From Bacillota bacterium (GTDB lineage: Bacteria; Bacillota; Clostridia; Acetivibrionales; DSM-1351), in the NCBI GenBank assembly GCA_023391425.1, contig JAEWAX010000004.1, positions 1 to 64,000 of the forward strand: a stretch of 64,000 nucleotides of DNA, given 5' to 3'. The notes beneath the pieces are model-generated. The model ran no database searches and had not been told where the DNA came from. It worked only from the letters and a program-made list of their open reading frames with translations. The position numbers were made by a program, and so were the translations under genes. Below are positions 44,522 to 53,610 of the stretch, piece by piece (the stretch's first letter is position 1; each line of letters opens with the position of its first letter).

Positions 44522-44616
44522 TGTTTCGAAGTTGTTTTTCCAATCTGAGGTTATCGGAGAAAGTTGACACATAAAATGCGTTTTAGTATAGTAAAGATAA
44601 CTAAGGTTCATTTTTA

Positions 44617-44655
44617 ATCCGATGTATACCACCACAGTCTAAGAACTCTGCTTAT
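44617..44655 (-). repeat. Partial inverted copy of the dispersed repeat
   Basis: TCTAAGAACTCTGCTTA is the exact complement of TAAGCAGAGTTCTTAGA at 26.8 kb. CCGATGTATACCACC beside it matches the complement of the GGTAGGCATCGG part. The two parts are in swapped order, as would be expected of a rearranged copy. Confidence 0.6.
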
Positions 44656-44696
44656 GGGAATTTTATATTGATTAGCTTGCTCGGAGGATGAATTAC

Positions 44697-46004
44697 TTGA
44701 TAACTAGAATATTATTACTGATTGTCTTAGTTCTGTTGAATGCATTCTTTTCTGGGGCTGAGATTGCTCTTATTTCTTTAAATGATAAATTAATTAAAAA
44801 GCAAGCAGAAGATGGGGACAAAAAATCCAAGCAACTTTATGCTTTTTTAAGTGAGCCAAGTAAGTTTTTGGCTACAATTCAGATTGGAATAACTTTTGCT
44901 GGATTTTTGGCAAGTGCATTTGCTACTGAAAGTTTTGTGGATGATTTGGTGGTAGCAGTAATGAAAACAGGTTTACCTTTAGCTGAACCGGTTATAAGAA
45001 CCATATCGATGATAATAATAACGATAATTCTTTCATATTTTACCTTGGTCTTTGGGGAACTAATACCTAAAAGAGTTGCTATGCAAAAGGCTGATATTAT
45101 TTCTAAAATAGCTGTTGGCCCGTTGACTTTAATATCACGCTTAACTAGCCCCTTTGTAAAACTTCTTACAACCTCAACAAATTTCTTTATTAAATTATTC
45201 GGAGGAAACCCTTCTTCAGAAGATGATGAAAGAGTTACTGAGGAAGAAATAAGAATGATGATGGAGGTAGGAGAAGAAAGAGGAGTTATACAAAATACTG
45301 AAAAAGAAATGATAGATAATATATTTGAGTTTGATGATAAGCGTGTATCAGAGATAATGACTCCACGGACTGACATAGTTGGTATTCCGAGTAATTCTGG
45401 ACTTGAATATGTTCTAAATGTTATGGATAGAGATAAATATACTAGAATACCAGTTTACAAGGAGAATATTGATAATATAGTTGGTATTCTGCATGTTAAA
45501 GACTTAATCCAGTTTATAAAGAACGATGAGAAAGAATTCAATCTAAAAGAAATTATTAGAAATCCATATTTTGTTCCTGAGTCAAAAAAGACAGATGAGT
45601 TGTTTAAAGAACTCAAAAAACATAAAGTGCACTTAGCTGTTGTTATAGATGAATATGGTGGTACAGCCGGTATCGTAACAATGGAAGACCTAGTTGAAGA
45701 AATAGTGGGAAATATATTCGATGAATATGATATTGAGGAAAAAGATATTGAGTATTTAGATAATAATACTTATATTTTTGATGGGTCAATAAGTTTAGCT
45801 AAGGTAAAGGAAGTACTAGGTGAGGAGTTGCCAATCGATGATTTTGATACATTAAGCGGATTTGTTTTAGACTTGCTTGGCAGGATTCCCAAAAAAGATG
45901 AGAATCCAACAGTAGAATGTGAAAGTATTGTGTTTAAGGTAATACAACTTGAAGGAAAGCGTATTGTAAAAATTAAGGCAGCTAAGAAATTAGATAATCA
46001 TTAG
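44697..46004 (+). CDS. CorC/CNNM-type membrane protein (hemolysin family)
   Basis: The 435-residue protein has a DUF21/CNNM membrane domain with about four helices (FFSGAEIALIS near the start), two CBS domains (about residues 200-330, EIMTPRTDIV) and a C-terminal CorC_HlyC domain (FDGSISLAKVKEVL). The family moves Mg2+ or other divalent cations. I prefer the TTG at 44697, 9 bases after GGAGG; the ATG at 44688 directly abuts the ribosome site. Confidence 0.9.
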   Translation: MITRILLLIVLVLLNAFFSGAEIALISLNDKLIKKQAEDGDKKSKQLYAFLSEPSKFLATIQIGITFAGFLASAFATESFVDDLVVAVMKTGLPLAEPVIRTISMIIITIILSYFTLVFGELIPKRVAMQKADIISKIAVGPLTLISRLTSPFVKLLTTSTNFFIKLFGGNPSSEDDERVTEEEIRMMMEVGEERGVIQNTEKEMIDNIFEFDDKRVSEIMTPRTDIVGIPSNSGLEYVLNVMDRDKYTRIPVYKENIDNIVGILHVKDLIQFIKNDEKEFNLKEIIRNPYFVPESKKTDELFKELKKHKVHLAVVIDEYGGTAGIVTMEDLVEEIVGNIFDEYDIEEKDIEYLDNNTYIFDGSISLAKVKEVLGEELPIDDFDTLSGFVLDLLGRIPKKDENPTVECESIVFKVIQLEGKRIVKIKAAKKLDNH

Positions 46005-46063
46005 TGTAATTTCTTGAAAATTATATTTAAAACGATTAAATTAAATTTGAAAAGGAGGACTAA

Positions 46064-46969
46064 ATGACTGAGGAATTAACTTCAGAATTGCGAAAATCAA
46101 AGTTAAAGGATGAGCACAGAAAGAATAAGGTAAAAAAAACATTGCTTAAATATTTTTTCCTATTTGTAGGTTCACTTTTAGCAGCAATTGGGTTAGAGGA
46201 ATTTCTTGTACCCAACAATATAATCGATGGTGGTATTGTAGGTATTTCCATCATAACAAGCTATCTAACAGATTTGCCATTAGGTATATTCACCACACTT
46301 TTTAATATCCCATTTCTTTTTATGGGCTACAAATATATAGGAAGATCTTTTGTTACATCATCAATTTTTGCAATACTTTCATTATCTTTCTGGACATTCG
46401 TGTTTCATCCAATACAAAAATTTACTGGAGATATCCTTTTAGCAGCTGTTTTCGGAGGGGTGATAATTGGTATAGGTGTCGGTTTGATAATTCGCTATGG
46501 AGGCTCGCTTGATGGAACTGAGATGGTGGCAATTGTACTAAATAGAAATTCTGTTTTCTCAGTTGGACAAATAGTAATGTTCTTCAATGTCTTTATATTA
46601 AGCAGTGCTGGGTTAATATTTAGTTGGGACAAAGCAATGTATTCACTTATAGCTTACTTTATAGCTTTTAAGGTTATAGATATAACAATAGAGGGGCTTG
46701 ACGAGGCAAAGGCAGCAATTATTATTTCAGATTATGCAGATGATATTGCAGATGCAATTACTTGTAGACTTGGTAGAGGCGTTACTTATATGAATGGGGC
46801 TGGAGGGTACTCCAAGGAAGATAAGAAAATATTATATTCGGTAATAACAAGGCTTGAGGTAGCAAAACTAAAAAGTATTATTTTCGATAAAGATCCAAAT
46901 GCCTTTGTGACCGTTTCGGATGTATCAGATATGATGGGTGGAAAACACAAAAAGAGGCAGATACATTAA
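46064..46969 (+). CDS. YitT family membrane protein
   Basis: The 301-residue protein has five or six membrane helices in a YitT_membrane domain (GLEEFLVPNNIIDGGIVGISII, RYGGSLDGTEMVAIVL) and a C-terminal DUF2179 cytoplasmic domain. The function is not established; relatives are proposed as transporters. It starts 60 bases after the CorC-type gene and may share its transcript. Confidence 0.9.
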   Translation: MTEELTSELRKSKLKDEHRKNKVKKTLLKYFFLFVGSLLAAIGLEEFLVPNNIIDGGIVGISIITSYLTDLPLGIFTTLFNIPFLFMGYKYIGRSFVTSSIFAILSLSFWTFVFHPIQKFTGDILLAAVFGGVIIGIGVGLIIRYGGSLDGTEMVAIVLNRNSVFSVGQIVMFFNVFILSSAGLIFSWDKAMYSLIAYFIAFKVIDITIEGLDEAKAAIIISDYADDIADAITCRLGRGVTYMNGAGGYSKEDKKILYSVITRLEVAKLKSIIFDKDPNAFVTVSDVSDMMGGKHKKRQIH

Positions 46970-47043
46970 AAAATGAATGCCAATATAATACTATTTCACA
47001 TTTAAAAATAGAAAAGCCATATTTTAAATAAAAATTAGAATAT

Positions 47044-47081
47044 AAACAGTACTTTAATTAATAGTTAGAGTACTGTTTTTT
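47044..47081 (+). terminator. Terminator after the YitT gene
   Basis: AAACAGTACT and AGTACTGTTT form a perfect 10-bp stem with a T run behind. The rest of the 362-base gap is AT-rich and holds only the promoter at 47178. Confidence 0.85.
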
Positions 47082-47177
47082 ATTGGGTTCAAATCAATAA
47101 TATTAATATATTTAAGTGATAGCTAATAAAAGTTAATAAACTAATTAAAAATATTTAAAAATAATTTAAGGAATGTA

Positions 47178-47206
47178 TTGACATTATTTTCATTTAGGAT
47201 TAATAT
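47178..47206 (+). promoter_or_regulatory. Promoter of the DUF2089-YvlB operon
   Basis: TTGACA (47178-47183) and TAATAT (47201-47206) at exactly 17 bases, leaving a leader of about 120 bases before the DUF2089 start. Confidence 0.75.
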
Positions 47207-47331
47207 GTATTTATAAGTTAATAATATTAATGAGAAACTTAAGAAAATTAATTTATTTACTAACGATTTGAATTATCAATATATTTTAGTACTAGGTAGT
47301 TAATTTATTTAATATTTTAAGAGGTGATATT

Positions 47332-47700
47332 ATGGCAAGAGAAGCTATCGGCAAATGCCCAGTGTGTGGTAATGAGACAGAGGTAACAAAGATAACATGT
47401 AATAGCTGTGATACAGTTATTGAAGGACATTTTTCTCTATGTAAATTCTGCAAGCTTACTAATGATCAAAAAATATTCTTAGATGCATTCATAAAGTGCA
47501 GGGGAAATATAAAAGAAGTCGAAAAGGAACTCGGTATTTCATATCCAACAGTTAAAAATAAACTAGAGGATGTAGCGTCAGCACTTGGGCATAAGGGTAA
47601 TCCTGAGCCAATTGTTCCAGGTAAGAATAAGGAAATACTTGACAAATTAAATGCTGGAGAAATTAGTGTTGAAGAAGCAATTGAACAAATGAAGGATTAA
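47332..47700 (+). CDS. DUF2089 zinc-ribbon/HTH protein
   Basis: The 122-residue protein has an N-terminal zinc ribbon (CPVCG, CNSC, CKFC) and a helix-turn-helix (KEVEKELGISYPTVKNKLEDV). A short C-terminal SHOCT-like piece (ILDKLNAGEISVEEAIEQM) resembles the N terminus of the next protein. DUF2089 proteins usually precede DUF4097/YvlB genes and are likely their regulators. GAGGTG precedes the ATG. Confidence 0.87.
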   Translation: MAREAIGKCPVCGNETEVTKITCNSCDTVIEGHFSLCKFCKLTNDQKIFLDAFIKCRGNIKEVEKELGISYPTVKNKLEDVASALGHKGNPEPIVPGKNKEILDKLNAGEISVEEAIEQMKD

Positions 47701-47739
47701 TTGGAAAGTTAATAGTAAAATTTAGGAGGGATTTTAATA

Positions 47740-48936
47740 ATGTCTATTAGTGAAGAAAAATTATTGATATTAAAGATGCTTGAGGAAAAGAAGATATCAA
47801 GCGAAGAGGCTGCAAAATTATTAGCGGCATTAGAACAAGAACCTAAACAAGAAAATAATGAAACCTATAAAAAATACCAAAAGCAAAATGGGTTTGCTGA
47901 TGAGGCTGCAAAGGTAAGAGATAGGGTTAACAATTGGAAAAGGGATTTCAAGAACAGCTATAATCAAGCCGATTTTGATAATATGATTGATGATTTTGCA
48001 AATAAAGCTGAAAAAGTTGGAAAGAATGTTGCATCAACAACATTTGGAATAGTTGATAAAGTTATAGATTATGTTGGAAGTTTCGTTGATACGAATTCAT
48101 TCAATATTTTTGGTAGTCTACAGACGGTACAAAAGAATTTTGAGGTTATACCTGCTGAAGGTGCAACTCTTGATATTTGTGGTGTTAATGGTTCAATTAC
48201 CATTAAGAAACACCTTGATCCTAGAGTAATGATTATTTCAAGAATAAGAAGCACTGCTCCTGAAGGAACAGTTTCATTTATTGATGACCCTAGCGCTATC
48301 GCAATAAAGGTAGATAACAAAGCGATGAATGTAAGCGTTTCACATGAGATCTTTATACCTGAGATTAAATTTAAAGCAATCAAAATAGAAAACTCTAATG
48401 GGAAAATTTATGTTGAGGATTCCTTGTCTGAAGAAATCACAGCTATTACTAAAAATGCCCACATCGAATTAATGGGTGTCAATAGTGATAAAATATCTGT
48501 AAACACCAAAAACGGAAGAGTTCAACTGAACTATATTATAGGAAATAAAATTGAGATAAATACTAGTAATGCTGTTATAGATATAAAGCATATTAAGGTG
48601 AAAGATATTAATGCAGTAACTGTAAATGGTAGAATTGTGATTGAAAATGCCCAAAACGTTGATGAAAATACAGATATGAACATGTATCTGAAAACTTCAA
48701 ATGGCGGTATTAAGGTTAATATGAATGACATGGATGGCAGAGTGTACAAAGTTAAGGCACATGCAAGTAATGGACCAATAAATTTACTTATCCCTGAGAT
48801 AGTATATCATAATGTTAACCGCAAGGGAGTCACAGGAAGCTTCGTTGAGGCTGAAAGCAAAGACTTTGAATCAGGACTTAATAAGGTTATTATTACAGGA
48901 GAAACTATGAATGGACAAATCGAAATAGTTAAGTAA
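47740..48936 (+). CDS. YvlB-like DUF4097 protein
   Basis: The 398-residue protein has an N-terminal SHOCT-like helix pair (LILKMLEEKKISSEEAAKLLAALE). An amphipathic linker and a right-handed beta-helix of DUF4097 type follow, with repeated strands ending in NGK/NGR/NGG turns. YvlB in Bacillus belongs to the cell-envelope stress (Lia-type) response. It lies 39 bases after DUF2089 with AGGAGGG, and the two form an operon. No signal peptide is seen, so it acts in the cytoplasm. Confidence 0.87.
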   Translation: MSISEEKLLILKMLEEKKISSEEAAKLLAALEQEPKQENNETYKKYQKQNGFADEAAKVRDRVNNWKRDFKNSYNQADFDNMIDDFANKAEKVGKNVASTTFGIVDKVIDYVGSFVDTNSFNIFGSLQTVQKNFEVIPAEGATLDICGVNGSITIKKHLDPRVMIISRIRSTAPEGTVSFIDDPSAIAIKVDNKAMNVSVSHEIFIPEIKFKAIKIENSNGKIYVEDSLSEEITAITKNAHIELMGVNSDKISVNTKNGRVQLNYIIGNKIEINTSNAVIDIKHIKVKDINAVTVNGRIVIENAQNVDENTDMNMYLKTSNGGIKVNMNDMDGRVYKVKAHASNGPINLLIPEIVYHNVNRKGVTGSFVEAESKDFESGLNKVIITGETMNGQIEIVK

Positions 48937-48949
48937 TTATTAGTTCCGA

Positions 48950-48994
48950 GGTCTAAGATTCCATGGGAGTGATCCTCCCACAGAATCTAAGAAA
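48950..48994 (+). repeat. Dispersed hairpin repeat, stem copy
   Basis: TCTAAGATTC, GGGAG, then CTCCC, GAATCTAAGA fold into a hairpin like the one at 26.8 kb (GGGAG/CTCCC core, WAGATTC arms). It lies directly after the YvlB-like stop and may also slow or end transcription. Confidence 0.6.
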
Positions 48995-49047
48995 TATGTT
49001 TATAAGCTTACGTGATTTTAAATAAATATAGAAAGATCAATTCAAAA

Positions 49048-49088
49048 GGAACTACCGAAAAGCATTGGCTTTGAGGTAGTTCTTTTTT
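49048..49088 (+). terminator. Terminator of the DUF2089-YvlB operon
   Basis: GAACTACC (49049-49056) and GGTAGTTC (49075-49082) pair perfectly, followed by TTTTTT. Confidence 0.85.
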
Positions 49089-49144
49089 GCTATACACAAG
49101 CTAATACGGACTTTCTATTTGTAGACTTCTTTATAGTGACCATA

Positions 49145-49173
49145 TTGACAATGCAGGCATTAGTGGCTACAAT
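49145..49173 (+). promoter_or_regulatory. Promoter of the blaI-blaR1 operon
   Basis: TTGACA (49145-49150) and TACAAT (49168-49173) at 17 bases. The BlaI-type operator begins six bases further on. The leader to blaI is about 195 bases and shows no ORF with a good start. Confidence 0.78.
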
Positions 49174-49178
49174 ATCTC

Positions 49179-49190
49179 TTACATATGTAA
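49179..49190. promoter_or_regulatory. BlaI/MecI-type operator before blaI
   Basis: TTACATATGTAA, a perfect dyad (TTACA-N2-TGTAA) of the kind bound by BlaI, lies at the transcription start of the blaI promoter. It implies autorepression. Confidence 0.8.
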
Positions 49191-49376
49191 TAGTTATTCT
49201 CTATGCTTTGTATAATACCAAATAATCAGGGATGCATACTGAATCCTATACCGCTGAAGCATTCTGATTTTTATGTTGCGGATGAAACTTCTGGAGTTTT
49301 CTGCCAGAGTAAACGGAGTTTTAATTGTATATATACGAGATTAAATAATAAGTTTAATGAATGAGGAGGCTGTTTT

Positions 49377-49763
49377 ATGAGCAGCATACCGGTAATTTCA
49401 GATGCTGAATATCAAGTCATGAAGGTTATATGGGTGGCAGATGCGCCGATCAGTACAAATGATGTGGTTGAACAACTTGCAAAGACCACAGAGTGGAAGC
49501 CCAAGACGATTCAAACGTTGCTTTCCCGGCTGGTTAAGAAAGGGGCTTTAAACTATGAAAAAAAAAGCCGTGTGTTTGTTTACACACCGCTTATACAGGA
49601 ATCGGAGATGCTGGAAAAAGAAAGTGATACCTTCCTCAACCGGTTTTATGACGGTGCGCTGAATTCAATGGTTGTAAATCTCTTAGAACGAGATAAACTC
49701 TCCCAAGACGACATAAAGAATCTCAAGCGTATATTGGAGGATAAACTCTCGGAAAGACGGTGA
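49377..49763 (+). CDS. blaI: BlaI/MecI family repressor
   Basis: The 128-residue protein has the BlaI winged helix (ISDAEYQVMKVIWVADAPISTNDVVEQLA, then KPKTIQTLLSRLVKKGALNYEKKSRVFVYTP) and a C-terminal dimer helix with the region cut on induction. It should bind TTACA-N2-TGTAA sites at 49179 and 51647-51684. GAGGAGGC precedes the start. Codon choice here and in the next genes is richer in G and C than in the flanking genes, which hints at acquisition. Confidence 0.93.
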   Translation: MSSIPVISDAEYQVMKVIWVADAPISTNDVVEQLAKTTEWKPKTIQTLLSRLVKKGALNYEKKSRVFVYTPLIQESEMLEKESDTFLNRFYDGALNSMVVNLLERDKLSQDDIKNLKRILEDKLSERR

Positions 49764-49767
49764 GCCT

Positions 49768-51552
49768 ATGGCAAATACATTCATTATACACTTTATATTG
49801 AGTTCCCTCCCCATTTCTACAGGGCTACTACTCGTTCTATTAGTGAAGAAGGGATTTAAAAAACATATTTCCACAGGCTGGCAGTATAAGCTGGATTTGT
49901 TGTTTTTGGTTCTCTTATGTGTGCCTTTTATACCCAGCGGAATTTTTAGGTTAATAAGCGTGGAAAGTTGGCTGAATGTCCTGCGTTTCGGAGGAAGTAC
50001 AAAGGCGGATATAAACACGGTCAGCAGTGGCATCCAAAGTTCGTATAGCGTAGGATGGTTGCAGGACTTCTCAATTTCAGTAAACCGCTCTACGCCGGAA
50101 AATCTATCGGCAATCTATATGGAAATATGGGTTGTTGGTATTATTTGCTTTGCGGTAATTACGATGTTATGCAACCGAAACCTTCGACTGATTAAAGAAT
50201 CCATGAAAAACGTGGATAATTCGGACATTCTTTCGTTGTTCGCACGTTGCAAAGCCGACATTGGCATTAAAAAAAAGATTTTGCTTGGCACATCCGTCAT
50301 AGTTAAGGCGCCCATGACTGTGGGCATTTTCAAGACACGCATTATCCTGCCAGCAAAAAATATGCCAACGGACGATATGCGTTATGCCCTGCTGCACGAA
50401 CTGACTCACTGTAAAAATGGAGATATTGCAGTTAATAGTATCATGTGTTTGTTTCAAATACTATATTGGTTTAACCCGCTGGTGTATCTTGTTTTGAGAG
50501 AAATGAGATTAGACAGGGAGATGGCTTGCGATACATCAGTCCTTAAAATGCTTCCCGAGGAGTGTTATATAAGTTATGGTGAAACCCTTTTAACCTTCGC
50601 TCACAAGATGTCGAGTGCGGATGCATTTTATTTCGCGGCAGACATTGGCGGCTCAAAACCGCAAATCATAAAGCGTATTAAGCATATCGCTTACTTTAGG
50701 ACAGAGTCAAAGCTATTAAAGGCAAAGAGCATGTGTATTTTCGCTATCTTGGGGATTCTTATTCTAGGTCAAATCCCTACGATTTCCGTATTGGCGGCTT
50801 ACGATGATGACAGGTACTATTTCAAGGCCGACCAAGTAAAATATGAAGACCTCTCTCCTTTCTTTGACGGGGCTGAGGGAAGCTTTGTACTATATGATTT
50901 GAAGTCTGATTTATACACGATTCATAACAAGAATATGAGCGTCACAAGAGTATCCCCTGACTCAACGTATAAAATATACAGTGCCTTAATTGCGCTGGAA
51001 ACAGGTGTTATTGACACAGAACACTCGGTGCGGGAATGGGACGGAACGACCTACCCATTTGAAGCTTGGAATCAAGACCAAAATCTTACATCAGCCATGC
51101 AGAATTCGGTAAGCTGGTATTTCCAAGATATCGACGCACAGGTTGGAGTGAAAGAACTGAATTCGTACTTTACGCTGTTGGACTATGGAAATCATAACCT
51201 ATCTGGCAATATTGCGGATTATTGGATGGAATCTTCTTTACGTATTTCGCCAGTAGAGCAGGTAAACCTTCTTAAAGCCTTTTGTCAAAATGACACTATA
51301 TTCAGAGCTGAGTATGTGGATACGATAAAAGATATACTTCGTTTATCTGAGAAGGACGGAGCTGTACTATCGGGGAAAACAGGGACTGGCTCTGTAAACG
51401 GCAAAGTAATCAACGGTTGGTTTATCGGATATGTTGAAAAGAATGACCGCACCTTTATATTTGCAACGAACATCCAGGGCAAAGATAACGCTGGTGGTAG
51501 AACCGCTGCGCAGATTACGCTGTCAATATTAAACGATAAGGGCATCTATTAA
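49768..51552 (+). CDS. blaR1: BlaR1-type beta-lactam sensor/antirepressor
   Basis: The 594-residue membrane protein has an M56 zinc protease domain among four membrane helices (HELTH, His210-His214) and an extracellular penicillin-binding sensor. The sensor has the active Ser399 in STYK and a KTGTG motif at about 537, so both activities look intact. Acylation by a beta-lactam should activate cleavage of BlaI. It starts four bases after blaI. A terminator follows, and no beta-lactamase or PBP gene is seen nearby. Confidence 0.93.
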   Translation: MANTFIIHFILSSLPISTGLLLVLLVKKGFKKHISTGWQYKLDLLFLVLLCVPFIPSGIFRLISVESWLNVLRFGGSTKADINTVSSGIQSSYSVGWLQDFSISVNRSTPENLSAIYMEIWVVGIICFAVITMLCNRNLRLIKESMKNVDNSDILSLFARCKADIGIKKKILLGTSVIVKAPMTVGIFKTRIILPAKNMPTDDMRYALLHELTHCKNGDIAVNSIMCLFQILYWFNPLVYLVLREMRLDREMACDTSVLKMLPEECYISYGETLLTFAHKMSSADAFYFAADIGGSKPQIIKRIKHIAYFRTESKLLKAKSMCIFAILGILILGQIPTISVLAAYDDDRYYFKADQVKYEDLSPFFDGAEGSFVLYDLKSDLYTIHNKNMSVTRVSPDSTYKIYSALIALETGVIDTEHSVREWDGTTYPFEAWNQDQNLTSAMQNSVSWYFQDIDAQVGVKELNSYFTLLDYGNHNLSGNIADYWMESSLRISPVEQVNLLKAFCQNDTIFRAEYVDTIKDILRLSEKDGAVLSGKTGTGSVNGKVINGWFIGYVEKNDRTFIFATNIQGKDNAGGRTAAQITLSILNDKGIY

Positions 51553-51591
51553 GCCTGGCCTCTACCCCTGCGTGCAATTAAATTATGGAAG

Positions 51592-51628
51592 CAAAAACGA
51601 CGGTATCGGAAGAACTGTCGTTTTTGTT
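51592..51628 (+). terminator. Terminator of blaI-blaR1
   Basis: CAAAAACGAC (51592-51601) and GTCGTTTTTG (51617-51626) form a perfect stem, with its own T tract in the 3' arm. Confidence 0.82.
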
Positions 51629-51632
51629 ATGC

Positions 51633-51684
51633 TTGACTTTAAAATCTTACAAGTGTAATATATAGTAAAGTATTACACTTGTAG
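51633..51684 (+). promoter_or_regulatory. BlaI-controlled promoter with two operators
   Basis: TTGACT (51633-51638) and TAATAT (51656-51661) at 17 bases form the promoter. TTACAAGTGTAA (51647-51658) covers the -10 region and TTACACTTGTAG (51673-51684) lies just downstream. Both are TTACA-N2-TGTAR dyads like that before blaI, 26 bases apart centre to centre, and are also inverted relative to each other. It drives the small ORF and lipoprotein. Confidence 0.8.
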
Positions 51685-51702
51685 GATTTACGGAGGTAGT
51701 GT

Positions 51703-51852
51703 ATGCGCAAAAAAATTCATATTACCGCAGCAACTAGCGTAAATACAGGGATTATCTCACAAACTAATGATTTTGGTCATAGTGGATTAAGCTGGAGAAA
51801 TCACGTTGGGAGCCATTATGTGGTTCCCAAAATCAAAACCCTTTTTGAATAG
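51703..51852 (+). CDS. Small 49-residue protein in the BlaI regulon
   Basis: The ATG has GGAGG six bases upstream and the frame encodes 49 residues starting MRKKIHITAATSVNTG and ending KTLFE. No signal peptide, membrane helix or known motif is seen. Its stop overlaps the AGGAG that serves the lipoprotein gene, so the two are translationally coupled. It is directly behind the double-operator promoter and is the first product made on induction, or a translated leader peptide. Confidence 0.6.
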   Translation: MRKKIHITAATSVNTGIISQTNDFGHSGLSWRNHVGSHYVVPKIKTLFE

Positions 51853-51864
51853 GAGTAGGTGATT

Positions 51865-53610
51865 ATGAAAATACATATGGCATCAATAACGAGTAAATTT
51901 CGTATTGGCACACCCAAAAAAGTAGCGGCGTTCGTTATGGTGTTTGCCATGACATTTCTTTTGGTATCGTGTATAAGTTCAGAAACAAAAAAAGAAAGTG
52001 GCGATAATTCCACGAAGGGTACAGAATGCGGGGAGATTTCTGCTTCGAACGAAAAAAGCGGCGGCGGAGCTATCGGCGATTTTCAATATCCTGAAAATCC
52101 AGCTGAGGAACTTCATAATTATCTGAAAAATACTATTACCAATCATAATCTTTCAATAGATGTCGGCGATGTAAAGAAGGTTGTATTTGACAGTATGGAG
52201 CGTGCTGAATTCATGCTCCGCTTTACGGACAGTGACAATATGTGTGTTATATTTTTTAACTTAAAACATCTGAATTATGACTTTGATTATTCGCTGGACG
52301 GTAATGATAATCCATCGTTCACAATGACATTTAAAGACCCAGACAATACGCAGGACATGATTACCGTTTTGACATTGGTTCTGCGGTATGTCTCCCCTGA
52401 TTTGAGTGAGGGGAAGGCGCGTGGGCTTGCCGAAAATCAGGATGCGACAATTTCAATAGACGGTTATTCGCAGCCATTGGATATAGGTGGGTATCAAGTC
52501 GAAACACGGTATACCTACCCGCATAGATTTGTCCACACGCAGATATTTGACAGTAAAATAGGAGTAGAAATAACTGCGCTTAAACAGATATGGGGGAAAT
52601 TTGACACTTTGGGATGCCAAGAACTAAAAAACCGTCAAGATTATCATGCCTTAACCCCAGAATATATGCCGTCGGAAGATGATTATCAAATGAAAACTGT
52701 ATATGCAGACTTTATCATTAAAAATGTGTGGAATCACGAAGAAAGGGTGCATGGCGACTATTGGACAGTGATTGATGTGGAGTCAATGGATGGTACTCTG
52801 TATACTTTGCGGTTAGAAACGATGCATATGCTTATGAATTATGAGTTTGGTGTCGGGCAGAAATATACTCTATATATCCAAACAGGCTCATCTTACGGAG
52901 CTACTATAGCATATGCAATTCAGCAAACAACTTCGTCAACGCCCAACTACCGTGGGGAGTCACAACCGATTGATTATCCGAATCAGGACTGGGAAGAGTC
53001 GGAATATAGGATTGAGCCGGACGGCAGCGACACAGTCTACAATGTTTGCTTCAACTTGGTTGTCCAAGGTACTATTGGAGACACCTATACAGTATTGGAA
53101 GGTCACGGAGTCGGTAAAAAACAGTGGCCCCATGACCCAAGCCGCAATGGGTATAAGTTTATCGGCTGGTATGACAATGAAGAGCGAACAGGGAATCCCT
53201 ATATTATGGACACGCCTATTTACCATGATACTGACCTCTATGCCAAATGGAAGTATGTGGGTGAGGGCGGCATTTGGCCGAGGGCACACCACGGTGATAT
53301 CCACGGTATAGACGAGGGAGTCAGTCTATCTGTCGGGCAAAAACTGACCATCACTGCTAGTGGGTACAATTTGCATCTCGAGGCCTCCGAGGACCAGCGA
53401 TTTCGTTGGACTCCCAAAGCTTGGAGATTATCGGATGAAACTACCGGGAAGTTTATGAGCAAAGCCCCATTTCAGGCAATCGTAGCTTTAGAACATGAAG
53501 GCGAACAGAGGCTGTATATTACCTATTTCGAAGAAATATTTGATGGGACCGGCTGGCAAGGAACCGGCCAGTCGCGCGAAGTTGAGGAACGAACATTTAC
53601 GGTCGAATAA
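51865..53610 (+). CDS. Large lipoprotein with InlB B-repeat, BlaI-regulated
   Basis: The 581-residue protein has a lipoprotein signal (FLLVSC, Cys36) and a low-complexity linker. A large region without a recognised family follows (about 70-390). Then comes an InlB B-repeat/Listeria-Bacteroides repeat (about 410-460, RNGYKFIGWYDNEE ... DLYAKW) and a C-terminal beta-rich domain. It should sit outside the membrane. ATG at 51865 has AGGAG nine bases ahead. It takes the place held by a beta-lactamase or PBP in known bla/mec loci, so a role in wall or antibiotic response is inferred. Confidence 0.82.
   Translation: MKIHMASITSKFRIGTPKKVAAFVMVFAMTFLLVSCISSETKKESGDNSTKGTECGEISASNEKSGGGAIGDFQYPENPAEELHNYLKNTITNHNLSIDVGDVKKVVFDSMERAEFMLRFTDSDNMCVIFFNLKHLNYDFDYSLDGNDNPSFTMTFKDPDNTQDMITVLTLVLRYVSPDLSEGKARGLAENQDATISIDGYSQPLDIGGYQVETRYTYPHRFVHTQIFDSKIGVEITALKQIWGKFDTLGCQELKNRQDYHALTPEYMPSEDDYQMKTVYADFIIKNVWNHEERVHGDYWTVIDVESMDGTLYTLRLETMHMLMNYEFGVGQKYTLYIQTGSSYGATIAYAIQQTTSSTPNYRGESQPIDYPNQDWEESEYRIEPDGSDTVYNVCFNLVVQGTIGDTYTVLEGHGVGKKQWPHDPSRNGYKFIGWYDNEERTGNPYIMDTPIYHDTDLYAKWKYVGEGGIWPRAHHGDIHGIDEGVSLSVGQKLTITASGYNLHLEASEDQRFRWTPKAWRLSDETTGKFMSKAPFQAIVALEHEGEQRLYITYFEEIFDGTGWQGTGQSREVEERTFTVE

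Noticed and set aside
47086..47100. GGGTTCAAATC as the T-arm of a tRNA
   Set aside because: No acceptor, D or anticodon stem can be built around it; the flanks are plain AT-rich sequence.
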